DNA of 64,000 nt from Acinetobacter tjernbergiae DSM 14971 = CIP 107465. Its GTDB lineage: Bacteria; Pseudomonadota; Gammaproteobacteria; Pseudomonadales; Moraxellaceae. This document shows, piece by piece, positions 1-8,608 of this stretch (positions within the stretch are counted from its first letter, which is position 1; each line of letters opens with the position of its first letter). The notes beneath the pieces were generated by a model. The model was not told the DNA's origin, ran no database searches, and worked only from the letters and a program-made list of their open reading frames with translations. The stretch spans positions 1-64,000 of the forward strand of contig NZ_KB894364.1 of assembly GCF_000374425.1 (NCBI RefSeq), written 5' to 3'. The position numbers were made by a program, and so were the translations under genes.

Positions 1-2
1 AA

Positions 3-74
3 GTGAGAACACTTATACCAAATGGCGATAAAGCTAATTTCCGAGATGGTCAGCTGTGCAGTTCTGATTCTTAA
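3..74 (+). CDS. C-terminal end of a possible FimT/GspH-type pseudopilin (partial)
   Basis: Only the last 23 codons are present, read in the frame beginning at base 3 and ending in TAA at 72-74. The peptide reads VRTLIPNGDK then ANFRDGQLCSSDS. A short Val-Arg-Thr segment close to the C-terminus followed by a polar tail with one Cys resembles the end of FimT/FimU/GspH minor pseudopilins, which take part in type IV pilus assembly. The segment is too short to be sure, and it could be the tail of another protein. A good rho-independent terminator about 100 bases downstream agrees with a plus-strand gene ending here. The start lies outside the window. Confidence 0.35.
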   Translation: MRTLIPNGDKANFRDGQLCSSDS

Positions 75-173
75 AGAGTAGCGGATTTGTTTGAGAAACT
101 TCCAATAAGTTGATTCAAATTTAAGAAAGAAATCATCGATTACACAGAATAATTCGGTACTATTGAACATTAG

Positions 174-227
174 GACTAGAGCTTTAGGTTTGGTAACTCA
201 ACTGATGGCTCTAGTTCTTTTATTTTT
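174..227 (+). terminator. Rho-independent terminator after the partial gene
   Basis: An 8 bp stem, ACTAGAGC at 175-182 with GCTCTAGT at 208-215, encloses a 25 nt loop and is followed by a T-rich run (TCTTTTATTTTT). It ends the transcript entering from the left edge. Bases 228-357 hold nothing I recognise. Confidence 0.6.
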
Positions 228-357
228 CAAGTCAATTTTTTATCCACGATTCGGGTTATTAATACCTTTGTTCAAATCTTATCTATCTAAATAATGACTA
301 AAACCAGGTTTGCTAAGTTAGCAATCCTGATGAACGCTTGAACATTAAATCTCTAAC

Positions 358-384
358 TAAAAAGGAAGCTCCCCGCTTCCTTTC
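358..384 (-). terminator. Rho-independent terminator of pyrE
   Basis: The stem AGGAAGC (363-369) / GCTTCCT (375-381) has a five-base loop. Read on the minus strand it is followed by a T run, just past the pyrE stop codon. Confidence 0.7.
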
Positions 385-398
385 CTACCACCTAAAAC

Positions 399-1049
399 CT
401 AGATACCATATTTTTCACGATAAGCCTGCATATTTGCTAAAGCTTCTTTCTCGCCTTTTGCATCCAAATAATCCATCAAATCTTTCATCGTGATTAAAGC
501 ATGTACAGGAATTTCGAGTTCTTTTTGCACTTCTTGAATCGCAGAAAGTTCACCTTGACCACGTTCTTGACGATCTAACGCCACTAAAACCCCTGCAATC
601 GTCGCACCTGCATTTTTTAAGACTGTCACAACTTCACGAATCGCAGTCCCCGCAGTGATCACATCATCAATGATCCAGACTTCTTGACCTGCAACCGATG
701 CACCAACCAACACACCACCTTCACCATGATCTTTGGCTTCTTTACGGTTAAAACCCCAAGGAACACTCTTGCCATGTACTTGAGACAACGCCACCGCAGT
801 CGCCGCGACAAAAGGAATACCTTTGTACGCAGGACCAAAAATCACACCAACGTTTTCACACTGAACCAATTTATCTGCATAGCCTTCTGCTAACAAAGAC
901 AACGCTTCGCCATCATTGAGCAAACCCGCGTTAAAGAAATAAGGACTGACACGACCTGATTTTAAGGTAAACTCACCAAATTTAAGCACACCACGTGATA
1001 ATGCGAGTTCGATAAAAGCTTGCGGATGAAATGACACAGGCGTTGTCAT
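399..1049 (-). CDS. pyrE: Orotate phosphoribosyltransferase PyrE
   Basis: Converts orotate and PRPP to orotidine 5'-monophosphate in de novo pyrimidine synthesis (cytosolic). The 216-residue product matches the usual length. The PRPP-binding loop is [16 protein letters not shown], and [10 protein letters not shown] with [10 protein letters not shown] form the phosphate-binding and catalytic loop. The open frame extends 32 codons further upstream, but the family starts at [12 protein letters not shown]. The ATG at 1047-1049 is preceded on its strand by GGAGCACCTTAT, a good ribosome binding site, so I use this start. It is divergent from crc, with only 41 bases between the two start codons, so each promoter probably lies inside the other gene's 5' region. 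The pyrE/crc neighbourhood is also found in Pseudomonas. Confidence 0.96.
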   Translation of the reverse strand: MTTPVSFHPQAFIELALSRGVLKFGEFTLKSGRVSPYFFNAGLLNDGEALSLLAEGYADKLVQCENVGVIFGPAYKGIPFVAATAVALSQVHGKSVPWGFNRKEAKDHGEGGVLVGASVAGQEVWIIDDVITAGTAIREVVTVLKNAGATIAGVLVALDRQERGQGELSAIQEVQKELEIPVHALITMKDLMDYLDAKGEKEALANMQAYREKYGI

Positions 1050-1090
1050 ATAAGGTGCTCCAAATTCTTTAATTGAGGTTAAACAGACGT

Positions 1091-1915
1091 ATGATACCAA
1101 AGGATAGCTATTCAAGTGATGTAAAAATTCTTCGAGTCGTTTCAATCAACGTAAATGGTCTACGTTCATCGGTAACGAAGGGTCTACTCGAATGGTTAGA
1201 ACAGTCTGGTGCCGATGTAGTGTGTATGCAAGAAAGCCGCATTACTCATGAACAATGGACTGATAAATTTAAACCTGAAGGTTGGTATACACATCTGTTC
1301 CCCGCTGAACGTGCGGGCTATGCAGGCACGGCGATTTATAGTCGCTTACCCTTTGTATCTGTTCAAAATGGTTTAGGTTTTGAGCTAGCAGATTCGCAAG
1401 GACGTTTTATCACGGCGGAATTCGATTTAGGTCTGTCACAGCCAGTTCATATTGCTTCGCTATACTTGCCATCGGGTTCAAGTGGTGATGAAGCCCAAGC
1501 ACGTAAAGATTTATTTCTTCAAGAATATGCCCAAATACTCAAACAATGGCGAAATGAAAATAAATCCATCATCGTGTGTGGTGACTACAATATCGTGCAT
1601 AAACGTATTGATATTAAGAATTGGTCAGGCAATCAGAAATCATCTGGCTGTTTACCGCATGAACGTGCATGGCTTGACCATATTTATGATGAACTTGGCT
1701 ATGTAGATACCTTCCGTGAGGTACGAAAAGAACCCGAATTGTATTCATGGTGGTCAAATCGTGGGCAAGCACGTGCGAAAAATGTCGGTTGGCGTATCGA
1801 CTATCAAGCATGTTCTCCAGATTGGAAAGCACGGACTGCAAATGCTTGGGTGTATAAAGAACAATGGTTTAGTGACCATGCACCTGTGATTATTGATTAT
1901 AAAATACACGAATAA
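1091..1915 (+). CDS. crc: Crc / exonuclease III family protein
   Basis: Endonuclease/exonuclease/phosphatase-fold protein of 274 residues. It is collinear with Pseudomonas Crc, sharing the VNGLRSSV start, the KNW segment, ERAWLD, LGY, an YSWW segment and WRIDYQ. Crc works with Hfq in catabolite repression in Pseudomonas, and a Crc is described for Acinetobacter baylyi. Unlike P. aeruginosa Crc as I remember it, this protein keeps the exonuclease III catalytic motifs: QESR, CGDYNI, GWRIDY and SDHAP. It may therefore still be a nuclease, and annotation as exodeoxyribonuclease III (xth) is the main alternative. I chose the ATG at 1091, about 12 bases after an AGG. A TTG six codons upstream (1073) is also open. 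It is divergent from pyrE. Confidence 0.82.
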   Translation: MIPKDSYSSDVKILRVVSINVNGLRSSVTKGLLEWLEQSGADVVCMQESRITHEQWTDKFKPEGWYTHLFPAERAGYAGTAIYSRLPFVSVQNGLGFELADSQGRFITAEFDLGLSQPVHIASLYLPSGSSGDEAQARKDLFLQEYAQILKQWRNENKSIIVCGDYNIVHKRIDIKNWSGNQKSSGCLPHERAWLDHIYDELGYVDTFREVRKEPELYSWWSNRGQARAKNVGWRIDYQACSPDWKARTANAWVYKEQWFSDHAPVIIDYKIHE

Positions 1916-2010
1916 GTGAACACTTGTTCACTTTGACCGCCTCTTTAGCTTACATATCATGTCGTTTTTTGTGTATTTTTATTTACCAGCTGTAACGGCA
2001 TTATAGCACC

Positions 2011-2165
2011 ACGGCACAGGGAAGCGGTCAGGATGACCAAAAAGGGATAGGACGCCGTAGGAAGACAAAATAAACTTAGATTAAGTTTATTTGCAAGGAT
2101 GAGACATTGGACGTTGAAATGAGACCCGCATGATCAGGATGATTAGATGCGGGTTTTCTCTTTTT
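2011..2165 (+). ncRNA. Candidate CsrA/RsmA-sequestering small RNA (RsmZ/CsrB-like)
   Basis: This non-coding stretch between crc and the ArsC-family gene holds eight GGA motifs in about 125 bases: CAGGGAAG (2018), TCAGGATGA (2029), AAGGGATAGGACG (2041-2053, two), TAGGAAG (2058), AAGGATGAG (2095), TTGGACG (2108) and TCAGGATGA (2134). At least one sits in the loop of a short hairpin (GGTC-AGGAT-GACC, 2026-2038). The 3' end is a strong terminator, CCCGCAT/ATGCGGG (2125-2131 and 2147-2153) followed by a T-rich run, with another AGGATGA in its loop. GGA in loops ending in a terminator is the hallmark of RNAs that titrate CsrA/RsmA. The 5' end is my estimate; a weak TATAGC -10 box lies at 2002. A half-site CTTACA at 1948, like the GacA upstream site, is suggestive only. 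Confidence 0.68.
2123..2165 (+). terminator. Terminator of the GGA-rich RNA
   Basis: The stem CCCGCAT (2125-2131) / ATGCGGG (2147-2153) is followed by TTTTCTCTTTTT. The loop contains CAGGATGA, itself a CsrA-type site. Confidence 0.8.
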
Positions 2166-2332
2166 ATATATTCAATATTTTTCTTAATTTTATCTTGCGC
2201 ATAAATCATTAATGCACGTTTACGAAAGACAATAGACCCACAAACTTTATAAAAAATTTCAACTAGCAATATCTCGCTCTTTTGCGTTAGGCTTTCATGC
2301 AAATATATCTATCATCTTGATGGTTTTTCAGT

Positions 2333-2683
2333 ATGTTTAAAATTTATGGTATTAAAAATTGTAATTCAATGAAAAAGGCTTTCGATGCCTTACAAGCACA
2401 AGGTATTGTTTACGAATTTCATGATTACAAAAAACAAGGCATTGACGCAGCGACTTTAGCAGTGTGGCTAAAAGACATGGGTGCGGAGAAAGTATTAAAT
2501 AAAAAAGGCACGACATGGCGCAAATTAACCGAAGTGGAACAAGCACATGCGATCAGTAATCAAGAAAATCTGATTGAAACGTTAATCGCTCAACCGAGCC
2601 TAATTAAACGTCCAGTATTGCAAACCCCTCAAGGCTTGGTGATTGGCTTTGAGGAAGCCACTTATCAAGCTTTGTCTGCTTAA
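2333..2683 (+). CDS. ArsC/Spx-family reductase (YffB-like)
   Basis: A 116-residue thioredoxin-fold protein of the ArsC/Spx family. The N-terminus has YGIKNCNSMKKA with a single active-site-like Cys10, and the downstream LNKKGTTWRKL segment is typical of the YffB/MgsR branch rather than true arsenate reductases. YffB proteins are thought to be glutathione-dependent thiol reductases of unknown substrate. It stands alone between the GGA-rich RNA and a bidirectional terminator and is convergent with the DUF2147 gene. Arsenate resistance should not be inferred, since no ars genes are nearby. Confidence 0.88.
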   Translation: MFKIYGIKNCNSMKKAFDALQAQGIVYEFHDYKKQGIDAATLAVWLKDMGAEKVLNKKGTTWRKLTEVEQAHAISNQENLIETLIAQPSLIKRPVLQTPQGLVIGFEEATYQALSA

Positions 2684-2715
2684 TACGTTCAAACAGCGAC
2701 TGAGCAAACATAAAA

Positions 2716-2744
2716 AACCGAGTCATTAGACTCGGTCTTTTTAG
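2716..2744. terminator. Bidirectional rho-independent terminator
   Basis: The stem CCGAGTC-ATTA-GACTCGG (2718-2735) has an A run on the left and a T run on the right. It serves both the plus-strand ArsC-family gene and the convergent minus-strand DUF2147 gene. Confidence 0.85.
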
Positions 2745-2756
2745 GATAACAAACGC

Positions 2757-3194
2757 TTAGTTTGCACGAACCCAAGTTTGGTTACGACCTAATGCCGCGA
2801 CACCAATATAACCACGTAATTTAAGCTTTTTACCACCTTCGATGATTTCAGCTTTCAATTTATAGGTTTTACCATTCTTAGGATCGATAATTGAACCACC
2901 ATCATAATTTACGCCACCCACATTTTTAAGGCTATGAACAATCGTTACGCCCTTTAATGTCTTGTTATGAAATGTTCCTTCGCATTTAGAACATGCATTC
3001 TCTTGACCTGGAACTAAATATTTTTGAATAGATGCAGTCAGCGAGCCATCCTTTTGCTCAGTAAATTTAACAATCGCTTTTGGCTGTTTTGTTTCATCAT
3101 CAATGGTTTGCCAAACTGAACCATTTAATATATCTGCTGCATTGGCAAAAGTTGTTAAACCGAGCAATCCAAATGCTAAAGCAATTTTCTTCAT
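2757..3194 (-). CDS. DUF2147 periplasmic protein
   Basis: A 145-residue exported protein. A signal peptide (MKKIALAFGLLGLTTFANA) ends near residue 19, and a single DUF2147 domain follows. Visible hallmarks are GSVWQTIDDE at the start of the mature protein, a CSKC pair near the middle, YDGGSIIDPKNGKTY and a C-terminal GRNQTWVR. DUF2147 proteins are small secreted beta-rich proteins of unknown role. The open frame runs 10 codons further upstream, but the ATG at 3194 follows AAGGAT at good spacing and gives a clean signal peptide. A divergent paralogue lies at 36405-36869. Confidence 0.85.
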   Translation of the reverse strand: MKKIALAFGLLGLTTFANAADILNGSVWQTIDDETKQPKAIVKFTEQKDGSLTASIQKYLVPGQENACSKCEGTFHNKTLKGVTIVHSLKNVGGVNYDGGSIIDPKNGKTYKLKAEIIEGGKKLKLRGYIGVAALGRNQTWVRAN

Positions 3195-3370
3195 TTTTGT
3201 AATATCCTTAAGGGGTCTTTTCAAGACTAAGAGTATTGAGAATTTTTATCAATATTGCAATTCTTGATTATGACTATTGGGTATACTTTGAGCAAAAACA
3301 AAGCACTGCTTTTATTGCAGCGCAAGTCAAAACTCCTATTTATATATTGACCTAACAATATGGAAAAATT

Positions 3371-4282
3371 ATGAAACTTGGTACTGTTTGGAAATATTAT
3401 TTTACTGAATCATTACTAAAAGCGACCATTCGTACGCCGAGTCAATTCAATTTAGCCCCGAATGCTTTACGACCTTTACTCGATCAACTTTGTCGTTTAT
3501 TTCCACAAAATGGCACAGTAAAAATTCGACCATTGCGCTTAGCGGGTGTTCGTGGCGAAGAGATCAAAGCACAAGCATCGGCCACTCAACTAATTTTCCA
3601 TATTCATGGCGGTGCATTTTTCTTAGGCAGTTTAAATACCCATCGTGCCCTCATGACAGATATTGCTGCACGAACTCAAATGCAAGTGGTTCATATCGAT
3701 TATCCTTTAGCGCCTGAGCATGCTTTTCCCGAAGCCATTGATGCGATTTTTGATGTTTATCAAGCATTGTTAGTACAAGGTATCAAACCCAAAGATATTA
3801 TTATTTCGGGTGACTCTTGTGGGGCAAATCTCGCATTGGCATTGTGTCTAAGACTAAAAGCACAACCAGAGTTAATGCCAAGTGGTTTAATTCTCATGTC
3901 ACCCTATTTAGATCTCACCTTAACCAGTGAATCTCTACGCTTTAACCAAAAACATGATGCCTTACTCTCCATTGAAGCCTTACAAGCAGGAATTAATCAT
4001 TACTTAAAAGATGGTGTTCAAGCGGATGATCCGCGTGTTTCACCTCTATTTGATGATCTTAAAGGCTTACCGCCTACACTGGTTCAAGTCGGCTCAAAAG
4101 AAATTTTACTAGATGATTCAAAACGCTTTAGAGAAAAAGCAGAAAAAGCGGGCGTCAAAGTACACTTTAAACTGTATACAGGCATGTGGCATAACTTCCA
4201 AATGTTTAATGCATGGTTCCCTGAAGCCAAACAAGCTTTAGCCGATATTAGTGAATTCGCTCACTCACTTGACCTTGATTAA
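3371..4282 (+). CDS. Alpha/beta hydrolase, hormone-sensitive-lipase family esterase
   Basis: A 303-residue carboxylesterase of the HSL (family IV) type. It has the oxyanion-hole motif HGGAFF at 79-84 and the nucleophile elbow GDSCGA with Ser149. The likely acid is in the LLDDSKRF segment and the catalytic His is in GMWHNF near the C-terminus. It probably hydrolyses short acyl esters, but the natural substrate cannot be told. There is no signal peptide, so it is likely cytosolic. It is a single-gene unit with a hairpin after it. Confidence 0.88.
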   Translation: MKLGTVWKYYFTESLLKATIRTPSQFNLAPNALRPLLDQLCRLFPQNGTVKIRPLRLAGVRGEEIKAQASATQLIFHIHGGAFFLGSLNTHRALMTDIAARTQMQVVHIDYPLAPEHAFPEAIDAIFDVYQALLVQGIKPKDIIISGDSCGANLALALCLRLKAQPELMPSGLILMSPYLDLTLTSESLRFNQKHDALLSIEALQAGINHYLKDGVQADDPRVSPLFDDLKGLPPTLVQVGSKEILLDDSKRFREKAEKAGVKVHFKLYTGMWHNFQMFNAWFPEAKQALADISEFAHSLDLD

Positions 4283-4307
4283 AATAACCTAAAATATTTG
4301 TGCAAAA

Positions 4308-4350
4308 AATGGTCAGCTATGTCTGACCATTGTCATTCTTAATTTCTTTT
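4308..4350 (+). terminator. Hairpin terminator after the esterase
   Basis: A 9 bp perfect stem, AATGGTCAG (4308-4316) / CTGACCATT (4323-4331), is followed by a loose T-rich run ending in CTTTTTG. The T tract is not immediate, so efficiency is uncertain. Confidence 0.5.
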
Positions 4351-4567
4351 TGTCATCATAAAATAAAATTGATTGGATATTCAGATCATAGTGCCTTTTT
4401 TCAAAAAAAAATCCCGTCCTAATTAGCATTAAAAAGCATGGAGCTAGACTTTATTCTCATTCCAAAGATGTTATTGTTATTTTAATAATCATTTCACAAT
4501 CTTTTTGATGATGAATTTACACTTATAAAGTTTCTTAGGAATCTCATTGCATAAAGGATGCATGCCA

Positions 4568-5755
4568 ATGATGAAGATTCAATTTAAGCGGTTCGTACTT
4601 CGAGAAAAATGGAATTTCTCACAATTCTGGGCACATGAACCTCTGATAAACTGGAACATGTTAAAGAAATGTATTCTATTACTCATTCTCGCCTCATTTA
4701 TGAGCTTGTTTGGAATTATTTGGGACAGTTTCGTTCTGCTGAATCCAATTACATGGCAATGGGTCAATTTGCCTTTGGTTTGGTCTAAGTTTTGGACCAA
4801 CCTCCTGATGCTTGTTGTTTTTTTAAGTCTGATTGTACCCTGCTATTTTTATAAACATAAAAAATGGGTACAAGAAATTATCCCTATTCTAAGCGTGCAA
4901 GTTTTTACCGTTTTGCTCTGTCATACGGGTTATTTGATCGGTAGCTTTAGTCCAGCAACAATGGTTGCTTATGTTAGTGTTGTTGGTGTTGGCTTAGTTT
5001 TATTTGACCGAAAAATGATTTATTGCGCCTTAATACCAGCAACAATCGCCTTACTTTTTTGTAATTTTTTGAGTATGTATGGCGTACTCCAATACGCACC
5101 CATTTTTAAACGAGAAGTGCTCAATCAAGCGGAGATGCATCCCTTTTGGGTCGGCAGTATGTTCTTTTTTTTACTCCCGATCTTGATTGCTTGCTTATGT
5201 CTGTTTGAAATCCTGCTTAAACAATGGCGTATACGTGAAACTTCAATCCAAGTCTTAAGTCGACTTGATCCCTTAACCAATGTGATGAATCGCCGTAGTA
5301 TCAGTAATCAATTGGAAAAATTACATCAACAGCCTAATCAACTGTATTCCATCGTGTTATTAGACTTGGATCATTTTAAGAATATTAATGATTATTTTGG
5401 TCATAGTGTTGGTGATCAAGTCTTAGTAAAGGTTGCAAAATGCTTGGCCAACAATTTACGTGATCAAGATATGATCGGACGTTTTGGTGGAGAAGAGTTT
5501 ATTTTGCTCCTTCCCAATACCACTACGATTCAAGCACAGAATGTTGCTGAACGCTGTCGCCTAGCAATTTCTTACTTAACCTTCACATCAGAAGATCATC
5601 AAGAGTTTTCGGTCAGTGCCAGTTTTGGAATTAGTAGCACTTTAAGTGCAGATGAGCCACATCTGGTTATTAGCCAAGCAGATCAAGCATTGTATGCGGT
5701 AAAGGCAGCGGGTCGTAATCAGGTCAAAGTATTTACTGAATTATTTTCAAATTAA
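4568..5755 (+). CDS. Membrane-bound diguanylate cyclase (GGDEF domain)
   Basis: Makes cyclic di-GMP from two GTP. The N-terminal half has about six hydrophobic segments with short loops, a membrane sensor module I cannot place in a named family. The C-terminal half is a complete GGDEF domain: RLDPLTNVMNRR, LDLDHFKNIND, then the active-site GGEEF in RFGGEEFILL and a final ALYAVKAAGRNQV. No RxxD inhibitory site is obvious just before GGEEF. Start choice: AAAGGA at 4553-4558 lies 9 bases before the ATG at 4568. ATGs at 4562 and 4571 and a TTG at 4547 are alternatives. It is monocistronic, followed by a MITE-like repeat. Confidence 0.9.
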   Translation: MMKIQFKRFVLREKWNFSQFWAHEPLINWNMLKKCILLLILASFMSLFGIIWDSFVLLNPITWQWVNLPLVWSKFWTNLLMLVVFLSLIVPCYFYKHKKWVQEIIPILSVQVFTVLLCHTGYLIGSFSPATMVAYVSVVGVGLVLFDRKMIYCALIPATIALLFCNFLSMYGVLQYAPIFKREVLNQAEMHPFWVGSMFFFLLPILIACLCLFEILLKQWRIRETSIQVLSRLDPLTNVMNRRSISNQLEKLHQQPNQLYSIVLLDLDHFKNINDYFGHSVGDQVLVKVAKCLANNLRDQDMIGRFGGEEFILLLPNTTTIQAQNVAERCRLAISYLTFTSEDHQEFSVSASFGISSTLSADEPHLVISQADQALYAVKAAGRNQVKVFTELFSN

Positions 5756-5779
5756 GCGAATAAGGATATCTCAGAATGT

Positions 5780-5951
5780 AATGCTGATCAGTTAAGCGTA
5801 CGTTCATGATTACTGATTGATCAATCACCCCCTAACCCCTCTTTGAAAAAGAGGGGAACACCATTGAATTTCGAAATACGCTCTCCTTTGAAAAAGGTGA
5901 GAAGCATCACTTCGCAAGGGGTGGATTAAAAATGCTTAACTGACTGGCATT
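5780..5951. repeat. MITE-like intergenic repeat with 18 bp imperfect terminal inverted repeats
   Basis: The outer arms AATGCTGATCAGTTAAGC (5780-5797) and GCTTAACTGACTGGCATT (5934-5951) are inverted copies matching at 15 of 18 bases. Inside are two shorter units: the hairpin CCCCTCTTTGAAAAAGAGGGG (near 5835-5855), and a second CTCCTTTGAAAAAGGTGAG segment followed by AAGGGGTGGA, which echoes the opening CACCCCCT. There is no coding potential. The layout fits a small non-autonomous element or a REP-type structure between the convergent diguanylate cyclase and GST genes. No clear target duplication is seen. Confidence 0.6.
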
Positions 5952-5966
5952 CATCTCAAAATACCT

Positions 5967-6680
5967 TTAGTTTTGATTGTACTTTGGGTCTTTTAAAAAT
6001 TCTTCGCGATGCGTGCGATAAGGCTCATCAAAAGCAACGAACATCTGTTCTTGTTTGGCTTCAGTCATCCATTGTTGAACAGATGGCAAAGACAATATCT
6101 TTTGTAGATAGGCTTGGCTTGATGGTGAGATCGGCAATTTAAAACATTCGAAACGCATCGCCACAGGCGCATAAAATGCATCTGCAAGACTAAACTCACC
6201 ACATAAAAAACCATCTTCATTCGGTCGTTCCGACCAGATCTGATCAATTCGGGCAACATCGGCACGTAATTGCGCATGCTCAGCCCATAATTGTTGACCA
6301 ATATGCGCTAAATCTGCTTCAACATTCATTGGACACAGATTCCGTAAAGTTTGAAAGCTGCTGTGCATTTCTGCACTGATACAACGTGCTCTGGCACGTA
6401 ATTTTTTATCCTGCGGCAACAAGTTTTTTTCTGGGCTTTGCTCGGCAATATATTCACAAATGGCAAGACTATCCCAAATAATGAGATCATCATCCACCAG
6501 TATCGGTACTTTACCTGTTGGATTGAGTTTGGAAATCTCGATTTTAAATTGGCTATTGGGTTCAAGACCATCAAATTGAATTAAATGTTCTTGAAATGGG
6601 ATTCCTGCTTGTTTTAGTAGAATCCAAGGGCGCATTGACCATGTCGAATAATTTTTATTGCCAATAAATAACTGATACAT
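5967..6680 (-). CDS. Glutathione S-transferase family protein
   Basis: A 237-residue soluble protein. The N-terminal thioredoxin-like domain has YSTWSMRPW (putative catalytic Ser region), then KLNPTGKVPILVDD with the cis-Pro that binds glutathione, then WDSLAICEYIAE. The C-terminal half is helical. It belongs to the YfcF/zeta-like group with the N-terminal NKNYSTWSMRPW signature. The natural substrate is unknown. The ATG lies 5 bases beyond the dsbD stop and its ribosome site AAAGGAAAG overlaps the dsbD end, so the two are probably cotranscribed (dsbD first). Confidence 0.9.
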   Translation of the reverse strand: MYQLFIGNKNYSTWSMRPWILLKQAGIPFQEHLIQFDGLEPNSQFKIEISKLNPTGKVPILVDDDLIIWDSLAICEYIAEQSPEKNLLPQDKKLRARARCISAEMHSSFQTLRNLCPMNVEADLAHIGQQLWAEHAQLRADVARIDQIWSERPNEDGFLCGEFSLADAFYAPVAMRFECFKLPISPSSQAYLQKILSLPSVQQWMTEAKQEQMFVAFDEPYRTHREEFLKDPKYNQN

Positions 6681-6685
6681 CGTTA

Positions 6686-8530
6686 TTACTTTCCTTTAAA
6701 CAAGCTGAGTTGTTGTAATAATTCCGTTTTTTGGAATGCACCTGTTAGACGTAATGAACGAATTTCTTGTTGTTGTGGGTTTAAAAATAGGTAGGTTGGA
6801 GGCCCTAAAATATCCCATTGACTTAATAAGACTTGATGCGAAGCATCATAATGACTTAAATCGAGTTTAATTAAATAATAACCTGATAAAGCTTGCTGTA
6901 CTTCTGCATCTTTTAAAATACGATGCTCGATCGGCTGGCACGCTACGCACCAATCCGCATAGACATCGATCACAATACCACGGTCTTTTGGCGCATGGCT
7001 CAAAATCTGTTGAAATTCGTCTGCGGTTTTTGCCACATGCCATTCTGCCAATTTTTCAGCTTGAACTGCATTAAGACTTTGGATGTGTTGATATTGATTC
7101 AAAGCAAGCAATGGAATCGCTAAAAGCAGTAATAGCGCATATAGCCATTGCAACTGACGTCTCTGACCGAATAAACGATAAATTGCATAAATAATAAATG
7201 CTAAGCCAAGTATTAAGCTCAGAACTTGAGTTGCCAACTCTGGCAATAAGGGACGAATAAAATAAAGACTGAGTGCCAACATTAAAAAGGCAAAAATCAC
7301 CTTAATTTGATGCATCCACTCCCCTGCTTTGGGTAAGGTTTTCGCGCCGAGAACACTGGCAAGAAGCAAAGGGATGCCCATCCCAAAACCTAAACTAAAC
7401 AGCAATAATGCACCTTGCCATTGGTTTTGGCTTTGTGAAATAAACAGTAAAACCCCTGCTAAAGGTGCGGTCATACATGGCCCAACCAATAAAGCAGAAA
7501 TCATTCCCATCACACTGGCACCCACCAGCGTTCCACCTTTTTGTGTGGATTGCATATGATCTAGTCGATTCACCCATTTCTGCGGTAGTTTTAACTCAAA
7601 TAAGCCAAACAGGTTCAATGCAAAGATCACAAACAATAAGCTAAAGGCAATTAAGGTCGCGGGTTGCTGTAACCAACGCTGAAAATTAAGTCCAGCAGCA
7701 GAAGCGATTAAACCTAAAACGGCATAAACCATTGCCATACTGACCACAAAGGTCAGCGCAATTGTCCAAGCTTTAACACCTTTATGCTCTCTTATGATCA
7801 ATGAGGTCAAAATTGGCAACATCGGCAAAGAACACGGCGTAAATGCCAACAAAATGCCCAAACCTAAGAACAGCACAAGGCTGTAAGCGAGCGAATGTTG
7901 CTCTAAAGTATTTGACCACTTTTGGTCTTGCGCCATTGGTGTTGAGTTACTGATATTTGCTGATACTGATTTTCCCGTTGTCAGGTCTTCAACATCTGTT
8001 GTTTGCGCATTCAAGGTATTTGCTGAACGAGCAATATCTAAAAAACGTTTTTGGGAATTTGAGCTGACATTTTCGACACTCACCAATCCATCAGCATCAG
8101 TTTGAAATTCAATATTTTGAGGAGGATAACAAATTCGGTCTTTGGCACAGCCTTGCCATGTCACCCGATAATGTTGAGCGGCTTGTGTGGTGATATTGAA
8201 CTCAACTTGCTGATAATAAACTTGGCTATGCCCATAATTTTCATCATATTGTTCAACTGCTTTGGGCAGTTTTAATGCAACAGGCTGATTGCCTTGCTGC
8301 ACTTCAAATTTATGTTGATATAAATAGTAATTCGGCTGAATAGTCCAATGTAATCGTGCTTGATTGGTTTGTGTCGATTCAACGGAAAATACAAATGCCT
8401 GTTCTGGGCTAAGCAAAGGTGCTGATAAATTCTCTTGAGCGTAAGTCAAAGACCCACATAACAACAATAAACTACCCAAAAAGTAACTCATCAGTTGGGA
8501 ACTAAACCCAGCCTGAATAGACATTTTCAT
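6686..8530 (-). CDS. dsbD: Thiol:disulfide interchange protein DsbD
   Basis: Carries electrons from cytoplasmic thioredoxin across the inner membrane to periplasmic DsbC/DsbG and cytochrome c maturation. The 614 residues are ordered as expected. After an N-terminal signal segment comes the periplasmic alpha domain with the redox pair in CAKDRICYPP. The polytopic beta domain with TPCSLPMLPIL and GPCMTAPLAG supplies the two membrane cysteines. A periplasmic thioredoxin-like gamma domain with DWCVACQ follows. All six expected redox cysteines are present. A GST gene follows 5 bases downstream. The start at 8530 is preceded by GAGAGATCATC. Confidence 0.95.
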   Translation of the reverse strand: MKMSIQAGFSSQLMSYFLGSLLLLCGSLTYAQENLSAPLLSPEQAFVFSVESTQTNQARLHWTIQPNYYLYQHKFEVQQGNQPVALKLPKAVEQYDENYGHSQVYYQQVEFNITTQAAQHYRVTWQGCAKDRICYPPQNIEFQTDADGLVSVENVSSNSQKRFLDIARSANTLNAQTTDVEDLTTGKSVSANISNSTPMAQDQKWSNTLEQHSLAYSLVLFLGLGILLAFTPCSLPMLPILTSLIIREHKGVKAWTIALTFVVSMAMVYAVLGLIASAAGLNFQRWLQQPATLIAFSLLFVIFALNLFGLFELKLPQKWVNRLDHMQSTQKGGTLVGASVMGMISALLVGPCMTAPLAGVLLFISQSQNQWQGALLLFSLGFGMGIPLLLASVLGAKTLPKAGEWMHQIKVIFAFLMLALSLYFIRPLLPELATQVLSLILGLAFIIYAIYRLFGQRRQLQWLYALLLLLAIPLLALNQYQHIQSLNAVQAEKLAEWHVAKTADEFQQILSHAPKDRGIVIDVYADWCVACQPIEHRILKDAEVQQALSGYYLIKLDLSHYDASHQVLLSQWDILGPPTYLFLNPQQQEIRSLRLTGAFQKTELLQQLSLFKGK

Positions 8531-8608
8531 GATGATCTCTCTATCTTGCCCCCAAATTCCCGATCTCCAATGCAGGAGTTCATTTAAGAGAAATCAGGTG
8601 CATTTTGA

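Noticed and set aside
2087..2302. 71-codon open frame on the minus strand
   Set aside because: It overlaps the GGA-rich RNA and its terminator on the opposite strand, has no family resemblance and no ribosome site.
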